Below are positions 6,389-14,292 of a DNA stretch of 64,000 nucleotides, in pieces. Source of the stretch: Gammaproteobacteria bacterium (GTDB taxonomy: Bacteria > Pseudomonadota > Gammaproteobacteria > AKS1); contig JALTKS010000056.1 of assembly GCA_027006175.1 (NCBI GenBank), positions 1-64,000 of the forward strand, given 5' to 3'. Both the position numbers and the translations under genes were made by a program. The notes under the pieces are model-generated. The model saw only the letters and a program-made list of their open reading frames with translations. It made no database searches and was not told where the DNA came from. The stretch's first letter is position 1. Each line of letters starts with the position of its first letter.

Positions 6389-7372
6389 TCAGGTCTCGGG
6401 TGTTTTGGTTGTCACATTAGCGCCTAGCCAAAAGGCTAGGTCACGTTCAAGAAATTCTTCATAAGGCATGTAGTGCGAACCATCACAGGAAAATGTCAAG
6501 CCCAGAATACCGTTCATTAAATTGATGGAACTTGAACGTAGGTAGATTGTTTCATCAGCAAAACGTAACGCACGGAACTGTTCAAGAATTTCCTTTACCT
6601 TATCCTTTGGAATGACGGCATCCTCATGATAGGCATGTTGAGGAAACGCCAAACAAATATCGGGGTTAATTAACTCATCAGTAGTGTAAATTCGATAACT
6701 GTATGGGTCTTCCAATAGCCACATGGAAATGCGCCCACTCGAGAAATGAATTTTAGAGTGGAACACGCCGTGTTCGACCATGAGAATTTCTATTAGCTCG
6801 GATACTTCATTGATATGTTCATCGAGTAAACTTTGTACTCGCTCTTGCATAAACACCGTGCCGCGTACGGCAGGGTCACCTTTGAATTGTGTCCAGTGAA
6901 AATTCTGTTTTGTTTGTTCAACCGGTTCAGGTATATCCGCAATTGAAAAATCGGCACAGAGGAATCCAAGTAATTCGTCGCCACGGTTAATCGATTGTAG
7001 TACCGTAATACATTGTTTATGTGTACGAAGACTCATGTAAATGGATGAAAGCATGACACCACGATAGGGTAAGTTTTTCATCAAGTAAGGACGTTTGGAC
7101 TGATCCAGGCCACGCCAGCTTGTGTCGGCCTTGTCGGGCTCGACATTGGAGCTAATTTGAATCCCGTCAATGTTCAGTACAAACAAAAGATGGCTATAAG
7201 GGATCTGTTTATGCGCTTCGAGCAAAATAGTATCGAGTGCATCCGCATCTGGCCAGACATTTGCGCAGCGGTCAGCGAAAACCGCCATCGGTTTTTTAAC
7301 AAAACCGGCTAAGGCTTCTTTTTTAGATGAAATCGCTTGTTGCAACTGCGACATGTTTGGTAAATCATTCAT
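6389..7372 (-). CDS. PDC (Cache-like) sensor domain protein without output domain
   Basis: A 327-residue protein resembling stand-alone PDC-sensor proteins of gammaproteobacteria. The region around residues 40-150 has the features of a PDC/Cache fold (S-H-L-L-F-V-L-N-I-D-G, then R-G-L-D-Q-S-K-R-P-Y, then L-S-S-I-Y-M-S). The remaining half is unassigned, with no kinase, GGDEF or HTH motif. There is no signal peptide or membrane segment, unlike membrane receptors with this fold, so it is probably cytosolic. It is divergent from a receiver-domain gene across a 236-bp AT-rich gap, suggesting shared signalling. The ligand is unknown. Confidence 0.65.
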   Translation of the reverse strand: MNDLPNMSQLQQAISSKKEALAGFVKKPMAVFADRCANVWPDADALDTILLEAHKQIPYSHLLFVLNIDGIQISSNVEPDKADTSWRGLDQSKRPYLMKNLPYRGVMLSSIYMSLRTHKQCITVLQSINRGDELLGFLCADFSIADIPEPVEQTKQNFHWTQFKGDPAVRGTVFMQERVQSLLDEHINEVSELIEILMVEHGVFHSKIHFSSGRISMWLLEDPYSYRIYTTDELINPDICLAFPQHAYHEDAVIPKDKVKEILEQFRALRFADETIYLRSSSINLMNGILGLTFSCDGSHYMPYEEFLERDLAFWLGANVTTKTPET

Positions 7373-7608
7373 AAGTAAAAACTAATATACGCTAAGTGAG
7401 TAGATTGTTCTAATTAAACTACGTAGTGGTTACATTATTATTACCACTATATCCAAATGGATTATACTCATAATAATCTCTACAACTATTTGATATTAAT
7501 AATGCTACAATTTCATTGATACAAAGTATGGACTTTTTTAGAGAGTTACTTGATGATGCCATCAAATAACTTATTATAAATATATAACGTTCCTGAAAGT
7601 TAAGAATT
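7373..7608. promoter_or_regulatory. AT-rich divergent intergenic region
   Basis: This 236-bp gap separates the divergent PDC-sensor and receiver genes and must hold both promoters. It is strongly AT-rich, with several TATAAT-like boxes, so individual promoters cannot be assigned by eye. No gene, terminator or clear palindrome is visible. Confidence 0.4.
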
Positions 7609-7989
7609 ATGCCAGATAAATGTCATGTCCTGTATGTTGAGGATAATCCCGCCAATATGCGCTTAGTTGAGCAGTTGTTAAAAACCTTTCCTGATATTCA
7701 GTTGCTGGGTGCGGAAACAGCTGAAGATGGACTGGAAATGGCTCAGAAGAGTGTTCCAGACCTTATTCTTATGGATATTAATCTACCGGGTATGAATGGC
7801 TACGAGGCTCTGGATGAGTTGAAGAAGCTTGATGCCACGAAAGAGGTACCGGTTGTGGCAATTAGCGCGAATGCACTTGCCTCTGATGTTGAAAGAGGGC
7901 TCGATGCCGGTTTTTCTGACTACATTACCAAACCCATTAATTTACAAGCCTTTTTCGCTACGATTAAAAAGCACCTGAATCTTACTTAA
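7609..7989 (+). CDS. Single-domain response regulator (CheY/DivK-like receiver)
   Basis: A 126-residue protein made only of a receiver domain. Acidic pocket Glu11/Asp12, phospho-acceptor Asp56 in L-M-D-I-N-L-P-G, switch Ser86 and Lys108 in Y-I-T-K-P-I are all present, so it should be phosphorylated. With no output domain it must act through protein contacts or a phosphorelay. No histidine kinase is encoded nearby. Its stop overlaps the stop of the convergent cNMP–rhodanese gene by three bases. The chemotaxis genes expected for a true CheY are absent here. Confidence 0.9.
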   Translation: MPDKCHVLYVEDNPANMRLVEQLLKTFPDIQLLGAETAEDGLEMAQKSVPDLILMDINLPGMNGYEALDELKKLDATKEVPVVAISANALASDVERGLDAGFSDYITKPINLQAFFATIKKHLNLT

Positions 7990-9050
7990 CGTCCTCTACG
8001 TAAGTACTCCGGTGGCACCATTTCAAGACCACCTTTTAAAACAGCCGTAGAAAATCCCTGTTGCATGCCTATAAAGGCCGCGGTGTTTGATAACTTTCCA
8101 TCATTACAGCAAAAAATATATTCACGACCTTTACTGAGTTTTTCCAGCCGTAATCGTAGCATTGGTAACGGTATGTGTAGTCCGTGACCATCACGTTTGT
8201 ACTCATCAGCGCCGCGAACATCAATGAGTTTTGCACCTTTACGTAGTCGTTCTATAAGGAGACGGTAGTTAACAAAATTGGTTAGTGGTTCAACGACATA
8301 ACGTAGAAAATACTTCTTTTCCAAACGCATTAATGTGCCATCTGTGATCATCTGAATATTGGCGTTTCTCGGCATGTTAGCGATCAGCGCTTCTTCGCCA
8401 AAACTGGCACCGGCAGCAAGTTCAGCTAACAGTATTTCATTTGCACGTTGGTGGGGACGGCGGGTCACGCGGCAGCGACCATTCAGAATAGTGTAATAAC
8501 TATTATCGCGCTCGCCCTGATTGATAACGTATTCACCGTTAGAGAATTCAACGGTCTCCATTAGCGCCATAACGGTTTCGATATTTTCTGGTGGCAGTGC
8601 CAATAAACAGCGGTTTTGCAGTAATTGCGACATGGAGTGCATATCTGTTTCGACCTGCAACTCTTCGCATTCCACAACTTTATCTCTGTGTAAATGCAGG
8701 CTGGCTTCGAGTAGCTGTTTTTCGATTCTTAAAATAGCACTACTGGTGTGAGCTAAAACAGATGAATAGTTGGGTAAATTATTTGCCAGTGCCTGCGTTG
8801 CCCTGGGATGCTGAAAATTAAGTAATTTACGATGATGGTTATCGCTTAATTCAACATCACCACTGATGAGGTAATCAATATACTTTCCAGATTGAGATTC
8901 AGCGAGTGACAGCTTTAATTCTTCGCCGGGTTGCAGACGATACATCTTGGCGTAACGCGTTAGCTGTAGAAGTTGCTGGTCATCAAGTGAATCAAGTGGT
9001 TCAAATCTTTTTAAGGTGGGTGTATCAAGTTGAGCGGCAAGACTCTGCAT
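7986..9050 (-). CDS. Cyclic-nucleotide-binding and rhodanese domain protein
   Basis: A 354-residue protein with two cNMP-binding-type domains and a C-terminal rhodanese domain. The first (about 15-120) is divergent. The second (about 145-260) contains N-Q-G-E-R-D-N-S-Y-Y and F-G-E-E-A-L-I, the phosphate-cassette region. The rhodanese domain (about 270-350) has L-I-D-V-R-G and the active loop C-C-N-D-G-K-L-S with Cys. GGAGG lies ahead of the ATG. It may couple nucleotide sensing to sulfur transfer or merely use the rhodanese fold for binding. There is no HTH, so it is not a CRP-type regulator. Function is unproven. Confidence 0.85.
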   Translation of the reverse strand: MQSLAAQLDTPTLKRFEPLDSLDDQQLLQLTRYAKMYRLQPGEELKLSLAESQSGKYIDYLISGDVELSDNHHRKLLNFQHPRATQALANNLPNYSSVLAHTSSAILRIEKQLLEASLHLHRDKVVECEELQVETDMHSMSQLLQNRCLLALPPENIETVMALMETVEFSNGEYVINQGERDNSYYTILNGRCRVTRRPHQRANEILLAELAAGASFGEEALIANMPRNANIQMITDGTLMRLEKKYFLRYVVEPLTNFVNYRLLIERLRKGAKLIDVRGADEYKRDGHGLHIPLPMLRLRLEKLSKGREYIFCCNDGKLSNTAAFIGMQQGFSTAVLKGGLEMVPPEYLRRGR

Positions 9051-9166
9051 AGGTTATTCCTCCATGATGGCTAGTTTACTGATAGGTAAGGAAATGACCT
9101 TGAACCGTGTCACGTTTGAACTGTTAACCAGTCGACAATATCGATATAAACAAGGCTAACTCAGGG

Positions 9167-9172
9167 TATAAT
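9167..9172 (+). promoter_or_regulatory. -10 element of the rlmKL promoter
   Basis: A perfect TATAAT stands 31 bases before the chosen rlmKL start. No good -35 is seen at 16-18 bases. The box overlaps the upstream ATG at 9171, which is why that ATG is rejected as the translation start. Confidence 0.6.
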
Positions 9173-9203
9173 GCCGGCTCATTCTAGAAGGTTATCAATT
9201 GAA

Positions 9204-11315
9204 ATGAAGTTATTCGTCAGCGCGCCTCGTGGTACAACCGGTTTATTGGGTCGTGAATTAAGCGATTTTGGTGCCACCGATATTAAAGTTGTTGCCGCCG
9301 GCGTGCATTGTGAGGCAGAACATGCGGGTTTATACCGAATTTGCTTGTGGTCAAGAATCGCTAATCGGGTTTTATTACCAATAGGCAGCTTTAAAGCGGG
9401 TGATACGGATGCATTGTATGACGGTGCATCAAAGATAGACTGGCAAGCTATCTTTCCAGTTAGTGCCACATTTTCAGTTCATTGCACCCTGGCGCAGGCG
9501 GTGATTAACCATAGTCATTATGCGTCATTAAAAATCAAAGATGCGATTGTTGATCAATTCCGTGATGCAACGGGTGACCGACCTTCTATTGATACCGATA
9601 ACCCTGATATCCGAATTAATTTACACATCCGTCGTCGTGAGGCGCAAATTGCACTGGATCTATCGGGTGGTAGTTTGCATCGACGAGGTTATCGTGAGGC
9701 GGGTGGTGAAGCGCCCCTAAAAGAAAATCTCGCGGCAGCATTATTAATGTTTGCCGGTTGGCCGTCGCAGAAAGCATTATTTGATCCGATGTGTGGTAGT
9801 GGCACGCTGTTGATTGAAGCCGCGATGATGGCGGGTGATATTGCGCCCGGTTTATTACGTGACGGTTTTGGTTTTGAAGGGTGGGCTGATCATGATGAGA
9901 CATGCTGGCAGCAAATACGCACAGAAGCTGAACAGCGGCGAGAAAAAGGTCTGGCAACCATGCCACCTGTTCGCGGTCAAGATGCCGATAAAGTTGCGAT
10001 ACGGAAAACAATTGCAAATGTGAGGCGTGCTGGTTTGCAATCTTATATTCATGCAGAGACGTGTGCATTGAGTGAAACAGGTGCATTACCGGTAGTATTA
10101 AGCGAGGTTGAGCAGGGTTTACTCATTTGTAACCCGCCGTATGGTGAACGTGTTGCCGCGATGGGCGGGCTACGAAATTTATACGCTGCATTGGGTAAGC
10201 TAAAACAACGACAGTTACCTCACTGGCATGAGGCTGTGTTTACAGGTAGCCCTGACCTGGCGTTATATCATGGGCAGGTCGCCGATGAAGTGATTGAACT
10301 AAATAATGGTCCAATTGATTGTGAGTTACTCATTTACAATAAACCAGATAGCCTGGAAAAAACCGGCGGTGATATGTTTGCTAACCGCCTGCGTAAAAAC
10401 ATCAAGAAATTTTCACGCTGGGCAAAACGTGAAAATATAGACTGTTACCGTGTTTATGATGCGGACTTACCCGAATTTGCCGTTGCTGTTGATCTTTACT
10501 ACAGCGACAAGCTGTACGTGCATATTCAGGAATACACGGCACCCAAAACGGTAGAAGCAGAAAAGGCACTACGTCGTTTACAGGCGGCCTTCACCGTTTT
10601 ACCGGATGTATTTGACGTACCTGCAGAACAAATAAGTTTTAGGCAACGTCGTCGTCAACAAGGAAAAGAGCAATACAACCGTTTAGCAGGGACAGATGAG
10701 TTCCACGAGGTAAACGAAGGCCCTTGTCGCATGCTGGTAAACTTTTCTGATTATCTGGATACAGGATTATTTCTGGATCATCGTATTACACGAAAAATGT
10801 TTGGTGAACTGTCTGGAAACAAGCGAGTACTGAACTTGTATTGTTACACCGCAACGGCATCGTTACAGGCGATTGCCCATGGTGCTACTGAATCTGTAAG
10901 TGTTGATATGTCGAGAACTTATCTTGATTGGGCACAGAAAAATTATAGTCTTAACAATGTTGATATTGGCCAGCATCGACTTATCCGCGCCGACTGTCTG
11001 GAGTACCTTGATTCAGCATTGCAAGATAAGAAACACTTTGATGTTATTTTTATTGACCCGCCGACGTTTTCAAATTCCAAGCGGCTTGATAAAGAGTTTG
11101 ATATACAGCGAGATCATGTGCAGTTAATAAATGCCGCCGCTAAATTGTTGACAGCGGGTGGGGTGATTTTATTCTCAAATAATTTCCGTCGCTTTAAATT
11201 AGAAGAAGCAAGTTTGAAAGGTTTACAAGCAGAAGATATTAGCTTAAAAACCATCCCGGAAGATTTTGCGAGGCGTAAGAATATCCACCGTTGTTGGAGA
11301 ATCACTCAAGCTTAA
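9204..11315 (+). CDS. rlmL: Bifunctional 23S rRNA methyltransferase RlmKL
   Basis: Makes m2G2445 (RlmL half) and m7G2069 (RlmK half) in 23S rRNA. The 703-residue protein has an N-terminal THUMP domain, an RlmL methyltransferase domain with F-D-P-M-C-G-S-G-T and catalytic N-P-P-Y-G-E-R near residue 315, and a C-terminal RlmK domain with F-I-D-P-P-T-F-S-N-S. Length matches E. coli RlmKL (702). The ATG at 9204 gives the conserved M-K-L-F-V-S-A start and is preceded by AGAAGG; an earlier in-frame ATG overlaps the -10 box. A perfect hairpin covers its stop codon. Confidence 0.95.
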   Translation: MKLFVSAPRGTTGLLGRELSDFGATDIKVVAAGVHCEAEHAGLYRICLWSRIANRVLLPIGSFKAGDTDALYDGASKIDWQAIFPVSATFSVHCTLAQAVINHSHYASLKIKDAIVDQFRDATGDRPSIDTDNPDIRINLHIRRREAQIALDLSGGSLHRRGYREAGGEAPLKENLAAALLMFAGWPSQKALFDPMCGSGTLLIEAAMMAGDIAPGLLRDGFGFEGWADHDETCWQQIRTEAEQRREKGLATMPPVRGQDADKVAIRKTIANVRRAGLQSYIHAETCALSETGALPVVLSEVEQGLLICNPPYGERVAAMGGLRNLYAALGKLKQRQLPHWHEAVFTGSPDLALYHGQVADEVIELNNGPIDCELLIYNKPDSLEKTGGDMFANRLRKNIKKFSRWAKRENIDCYRVYDADLPEFAVAVDLYYSDKLYVHIQEYTAPKTVEAEKALRRLQAAFTVLPDVFDVPAEQISFRQRRRQQGKEQYNRLAGTDEFHEVNEGPCRMLVNFSDYLDTGLFLDHRITRKMFGELSGNKRVLNLYCYTATASLQAIAHGATESVSVDMSRTYLDWAQKNYSLNNVDIGQHRLIRADCLEYLDSALQDKKHFDVIFIDPPTFSNSKRLDKEFDIQRDHVQLINAAAKLLTAGGVILFSNNFRRFKLEEASLKGLQAEDISLKTIPEDFARRKNIHRCWRITQA

Positions 11316-11326
11316 CAAGCTTGAGT
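11304..11326 (+). other. Perfect 10-bp hairpin over the rlmKL stop codon
   Basis: ACTCAAGCTT (11304-11313) and AAGCTTGAGT (11317-11326) form a perfect stem with a 3-base loop. The following bases are TTTATGATAG, so only a short T run is present. It may be a weak terminator or a stability element before the ABC exporter genes. Confidence 0.6.
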
Positions 11327-11344
11327 TTATGATAGAGTTTCACT

Positions 11345-12280
11345 ATGACAAAAGCACTGCAAATTAACGATCTAAAAAAGACTTACGATAATGGCTTCAC
11401 CGCGTTAAAAGGGGTTAGCCTCGATGTGGATGAAGGCGATTTTTATGCTTTACTCGGACCTAATGGTGCAGGTAAATCGACTATTATTGGGATTATTTCA
11501 TCACTTGTGAATAAAACCAGTGGCAGGGTTTCTATTTTTGGTAAAAATACCGATGATGATTTTGCTTTAGCAAGAACGCATATTGGCTTAGTGCCGCAAG
11601 AATTTAATTTCAATGTATTTGAACCGATTGGTGAGATATTAATTAATCAGGCAGGTTATTACGGTATTTCGCGTGCTAAAGCAGCAGTAAGAGCCGATGA
11701 GCTACTACGCAAATTAGGTTTATGGGAAAAACGTCTTGAGATGGGGCGTCAGTTATCGGGTGGTATGAAGCGCCGCTTAATGATAGCACGGGCGTTGATG
11801 CATGAACCAAAATTGTTGATTCTGGATGAACCAACCGCGGGTGTGGACATTGAAATCCGTCACACTATGTGGGAGTTCTTGAAAGAAATTAATGCACAGG
11901 GAACCACCATCATTTTAACTACCCATTATCTTGAAGAAGCTGAAAATTTATGTCGAAACATTGGCATCATCGATCATGGCACGCTTATCGAGAACACCAG
12001 TATGCGTGAATTAATTTCACGACTACAACAGGAAACCTTTGTATTGGATTTAGGTAGCCGTATAACAGAGTTGCCAGACGTATCAGGCTGCAAGCTGACG
12101 TTATTGGATGATCATACGCTTGAAGTAATATTGCCACGTGAACATGCTGTTAATGATTTATTTAGTTATCTGACAAAACATGACATAAACGTATTGAGTA
12201 TGCGTAATAAAACCAATCGTCTGGAACAGTTGTTTATGGATATGTTGGATAAAAGCGAAGCGAGAGGTAATGCTTCATGA
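11345..12280 (+). CDS. yadG: ABC transporter ATP-binding protein, YadG type
   Basis: A 311-residue ATPase of the ABC-2 export class. Walker A is G-P-N-G-A-G-K-S-T, signature L-S-G-G-M-K-R-R, Walker B L-L-I-L-D-E-P-T-A-G-V-D, H-loop T-T-H-Y. The last 100 residues are the extension typical of drug or polysaccharide exporters. The next gene, overlapping by four bases, is its permease. The substrate is not known; E. coli YadGH itself is uncharacterised. The symbol is by resemblance. Confidence 0.85.
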   Translation: MTKALQINDLKKTYDNGFTALKGVSLDVDEGDFYALLGPNGAGKSTIIGIISSLVNKTSGRVSIFGKNTDDDFALARTHIGLVPQEFNFNVFEPIGEILINQAGYYGISRAKAAVRADELLRKLGLWEKRLEMGRQLSGGMKRRLMIARALMHEPKLLILDEPTAGVDIEIRHTMWEFLKEINAQGTTIILTTHYLEEAENLCRNIGIIDHGTLIENTSMRELISRLQQETFVLDLGSRITELPDVSGCKLTLLDDHTLEVILPREHAVNDLFSYLTKHDINVLSMRNKTNRLEQLFMDMLDKSEARGNAS

Positions 12281-13050
12281 CATATGCTGAGAAAATGACA
12301 GCGTTTCGTACCATTGTTATTAAAGAGTTTCTACGCTTTATTCGTATTTGGGTGCAAACAGTATTGCCTCCTGTTATTACAACGGCGTTGTATTTTATTA
12401 TTTTTGGTAATTTGATTGGTTCACAAATAGGCGATATGGAAGGCTTTCGCTACATGGATTATATCGTGCCCGGTTTGATTATGATGGCAGTGATCACGAA
12501 TTCTTATGGCAATGTTGTGTCTTCTTTCTATGGTTCTAAGTTTCAGCGTAATGTTGAAGAAATGCTGGTGTCACCGATGCCCAATTATATTATTCTTTGC
12601 GGCTATGTGGCCGGTGGCGTGGCGCGCGGAATTATTGTTGGTATTGCGGTGACGCTTATTTCGATGCTGTTTAGTGAATTGCATGTTTATAATGGGTGGG
12701 TGTTGTTTAGCGTTTTTATTTTAACATCGATCCTGTTTTCATTAGCCGGTTTCATTAATGCTGTGTATGCAAATAGTTTTGATGATATTTCAATAGTCCC
12801 AACATTTGTTTTAACGCCGCTTACCTATTTGGGTGGGATATTTTATTCAATCAGTCTATTACCGGATTTCTGGCAAACAGCATCACTTGCGAACCCTATT
12901 TTATATATGGTGAATGCATTTCGTTATGGATTTCTTGGTATTACTGATATTCATTTAAGTGTGTCATACACTATCATTATTGTATTTATTATTGCACTTT
13001 ATACATATTCATTACATTTACTGAACAAAGGCAAAGGTATTCGTACCTGA
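12277..13050 (+). CDS. yadH: ABC-2 type transporter permease, YadH type
   Basis: A 257-residue inner-membrane protein with six hydrophobic segments and the ABC-2 family motif near the C-terminal third (L-T-P-L-T-Y-L-G-G-I-F-Y-S). It overlaps the ATPase gene by four bases (ATGA), so the two are coupled and form a half-transporter pair. Substrate unknown. Confidence 0.85.
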   Translation: MTYAEKMTAFRTIVIKEFLRFIRIWVQTVLPPVITTALYFIIFGNLIGSQIGDMEGFRYMDYIVPGLIMMAVITNSYGNVVSSFYGSKFQRNVEEMLVSPMPNYIILCGYVAGGVARGIIVGIAVTLISMLFSELHVYNGWVLFSVFILTSILFSLAGFINAVYANSFDDISIVPTFVLTPLTYLGGIFYSISLLPDFWQTASLANPILYMVNAFRYGFLGITDIHLSVSYTIIIVFIIALYTYSLHLLNKGKGIRT

Positions 13051-13062
13051 CAGGAAAGTTTC

Positions 13063-13446
13063 ATGCGTTTATTACATACTATGATTCGGGTGGGTGATTT
13101 GCAGAAATCAATCGACTTTTATACACAAATTCTGGACATGAAGTTATTACGAAAGAAAGACTACCCGGAAGGGAAGTTTACGCTTGCCTTCGTTGGTTAT
13201 GGTGATGAGAAAGAAAATTCAGTCATTGAATTAACACATAACTGGGACACTAAAGCATATGATATGGGAAATGGTTTTGGTCACCTGGCCATTGAAGTGG
13301 ACGATGTATATAGAGCGGTTGATTCAATTAAAGAAAACGGTGGAAAAATATTACGAGAAGCAGGGCCGATGAATGCAGGCAGTACGATTATTGCATTTGT
13401 AGAAGATCCTGATGGATATCAAATAGAATTATTAGGTCCCAAGTAA
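13063..13446 (+). CDS. gloA: Lactoylglutathione lyase (glyoxalase I)
   Basis: Isomerises the hemithioacetal of methylglyoxal and glutathione to S-lactoylglutathione. The 127-residue length matches the family. Metal ligands in the expected places are His5 (L-L-H-T-M), Glu in V-I-E-L-T-H-N-W, His in G-F-G-H-L-A-I and Glu in Y-Q-I-E-L-L. Small form without the eukaryotic insertion, so probably Ni/Co-dependent. It follows the exporter genes after 12 bases and may be cotranscribed with them. Confidence 0.93.
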   Translation: MRLLHTMIRVGDLQKSIDFYTQILDMKLLRKKDYPEGKFTLAFVGYGDEKENSVIELTHNWDTKAYDMGNGFGHLAIEVDDVYRAVDSIKENGGKILREAGPMNAGSTIIAFVEDPDGYQIELLGPK

Positions 13447-13450
13447 AACG

Positions 13451-13918
13451 CTAAGGGTAACGTGCAACAACAATAGGTTGACTGGCAGGTTTGTAAACAG
13501 GTTGGTAAAGCGTGATGGCATCTTTATCAAGACTGGCTAGTTCATTTTTAACTTCAGCCAGGGTTGTTTTGGCACTTGATACTTTGCTCTGTTTGTATGC
13601 AAGGTAAATTAATCCACCCGGCATAATGGCAGCAACAGCCATATTCTTTCCAGTATTGTTTTCACTAATAACTTTTTGTGCATTATCAATTTTTTTTGTT
13701 AACAGATGATGTGCCTGAGAGAGTGTTTTGAGTATTTCGGTTTGTGTAATGGTAGGTTGTTGAATGGCAAGTCCATCGCTACCAATATGTACCTGGGTAT
13801 TGAAAACATGTTGCCCTTCTTCGGCACTGGCTTGAACCGCGGTGAATAGACTCAGGAATCCAATCAATAAAATGGATAGTCGCTGAGTTCGTTTTGTTTG
13901 TGTCTGTGTTTTCATCAT
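13451..13918 (-). CDS. Uncharacterised exported protein
   Basis: A 155-residue protein with a clear signal peptide: basic start, hydrophobic core about residues 15-28, and A-S-A before E-E-G-Q as likely cleavage site. The mature part is mostly helical with a short hydrophobic stretch (M-A-V-A-A-I-M-P-G-G-L-I-Y-L-A) near residue 100. It has no cysteine or lipobox. I recognise no family. The gene converges on gloA with only a few bases between them. Start may be either of the first two adjacent ATGs. Confidence 0.65.
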   Translation of the reverse strand: MMKTQTQTKRTQRLSILLIGFLSLFTAVQASAEEGQHVFNTQVHIGSDGLAIQQPTITQTEILKTLSQAHHLLTKKIDNAQKVISENNTGKNMAVAAIMPGGLIYLAYKQSKVSSAKTTLAEVKNELASLDKDAITLYQPVYKPASQPIVVARYP

Positions 13919-13998
13919 GATTTAAGTATCGACGCTTTTACGTCAATTGGTAGTATTAAACATCAGGATTGCGACAAAGGTCACACATTTAGATTGAT

Positions 13999-14259
13999 TT
14001 AGTGCTGAATTAGCGCCCGTTTCTTGTGAATGGGTAGCGATTTGAGAACTGCTTCACGTTTACTGGCAGCAGAGCGGTTGGCGGCGGGTTCAGAATAAAC
14101 CATGGTGACGGGGCGACGTGCACGTGTATATCGCGCACCTTTATTGGTTTCATTATGTTCTATTAGTCGTCTTTCAAGATCAGTGGTGATGCCTGTGTAG
14201 AGGCTGTTGTCACGACAGCAAAGGATATAGACAAACCATTGGCTAGTAGATGTACTCAT
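13999..14259 (-). CDS. GIY-YIG domain protein (YhbQ/UPF0213 type)
   Basis: An 86-residue single-domain protein with F-V-Y-I-L-C-C at the GIY position, L-Y-T-G-I-T-T-D-L-E-R-R-L-I-E-H, and G-A-R-Y-T-R. This fold is that of nucleases such as UvrC; the small stand-alone UPF0213 proteins are linked to DNA repair but poorly understood. The C-terminal K-R-A-L-I-Q end is short, and the usual catalytic Glu may lie at E-A-V-L-K. Confidence 0.85.
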   Translation of the reverse strand: MSTSTSQWFVYILCCRDNSLYTGITTDLERRLIEHNETNKGARYTRARRPVTMVYSEPAANRSAASKREAVLKSLPIHKKRALIQH

Positions 14260-14292
14260 GCCAAATATTATAATGGATTAGTCTGGATGTGG

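Noticed and set aside
9171-9203. Earlier ATG for rlmKL
   Set aside because: It overlaps the TATAAT box and adds 11 non-conserved residues.
9616-10086. 156-codon minus-strand frame inside rlmKL
   Set aside because: Low-complexity His-rich translation with no start signal; shadow of a clear gene.
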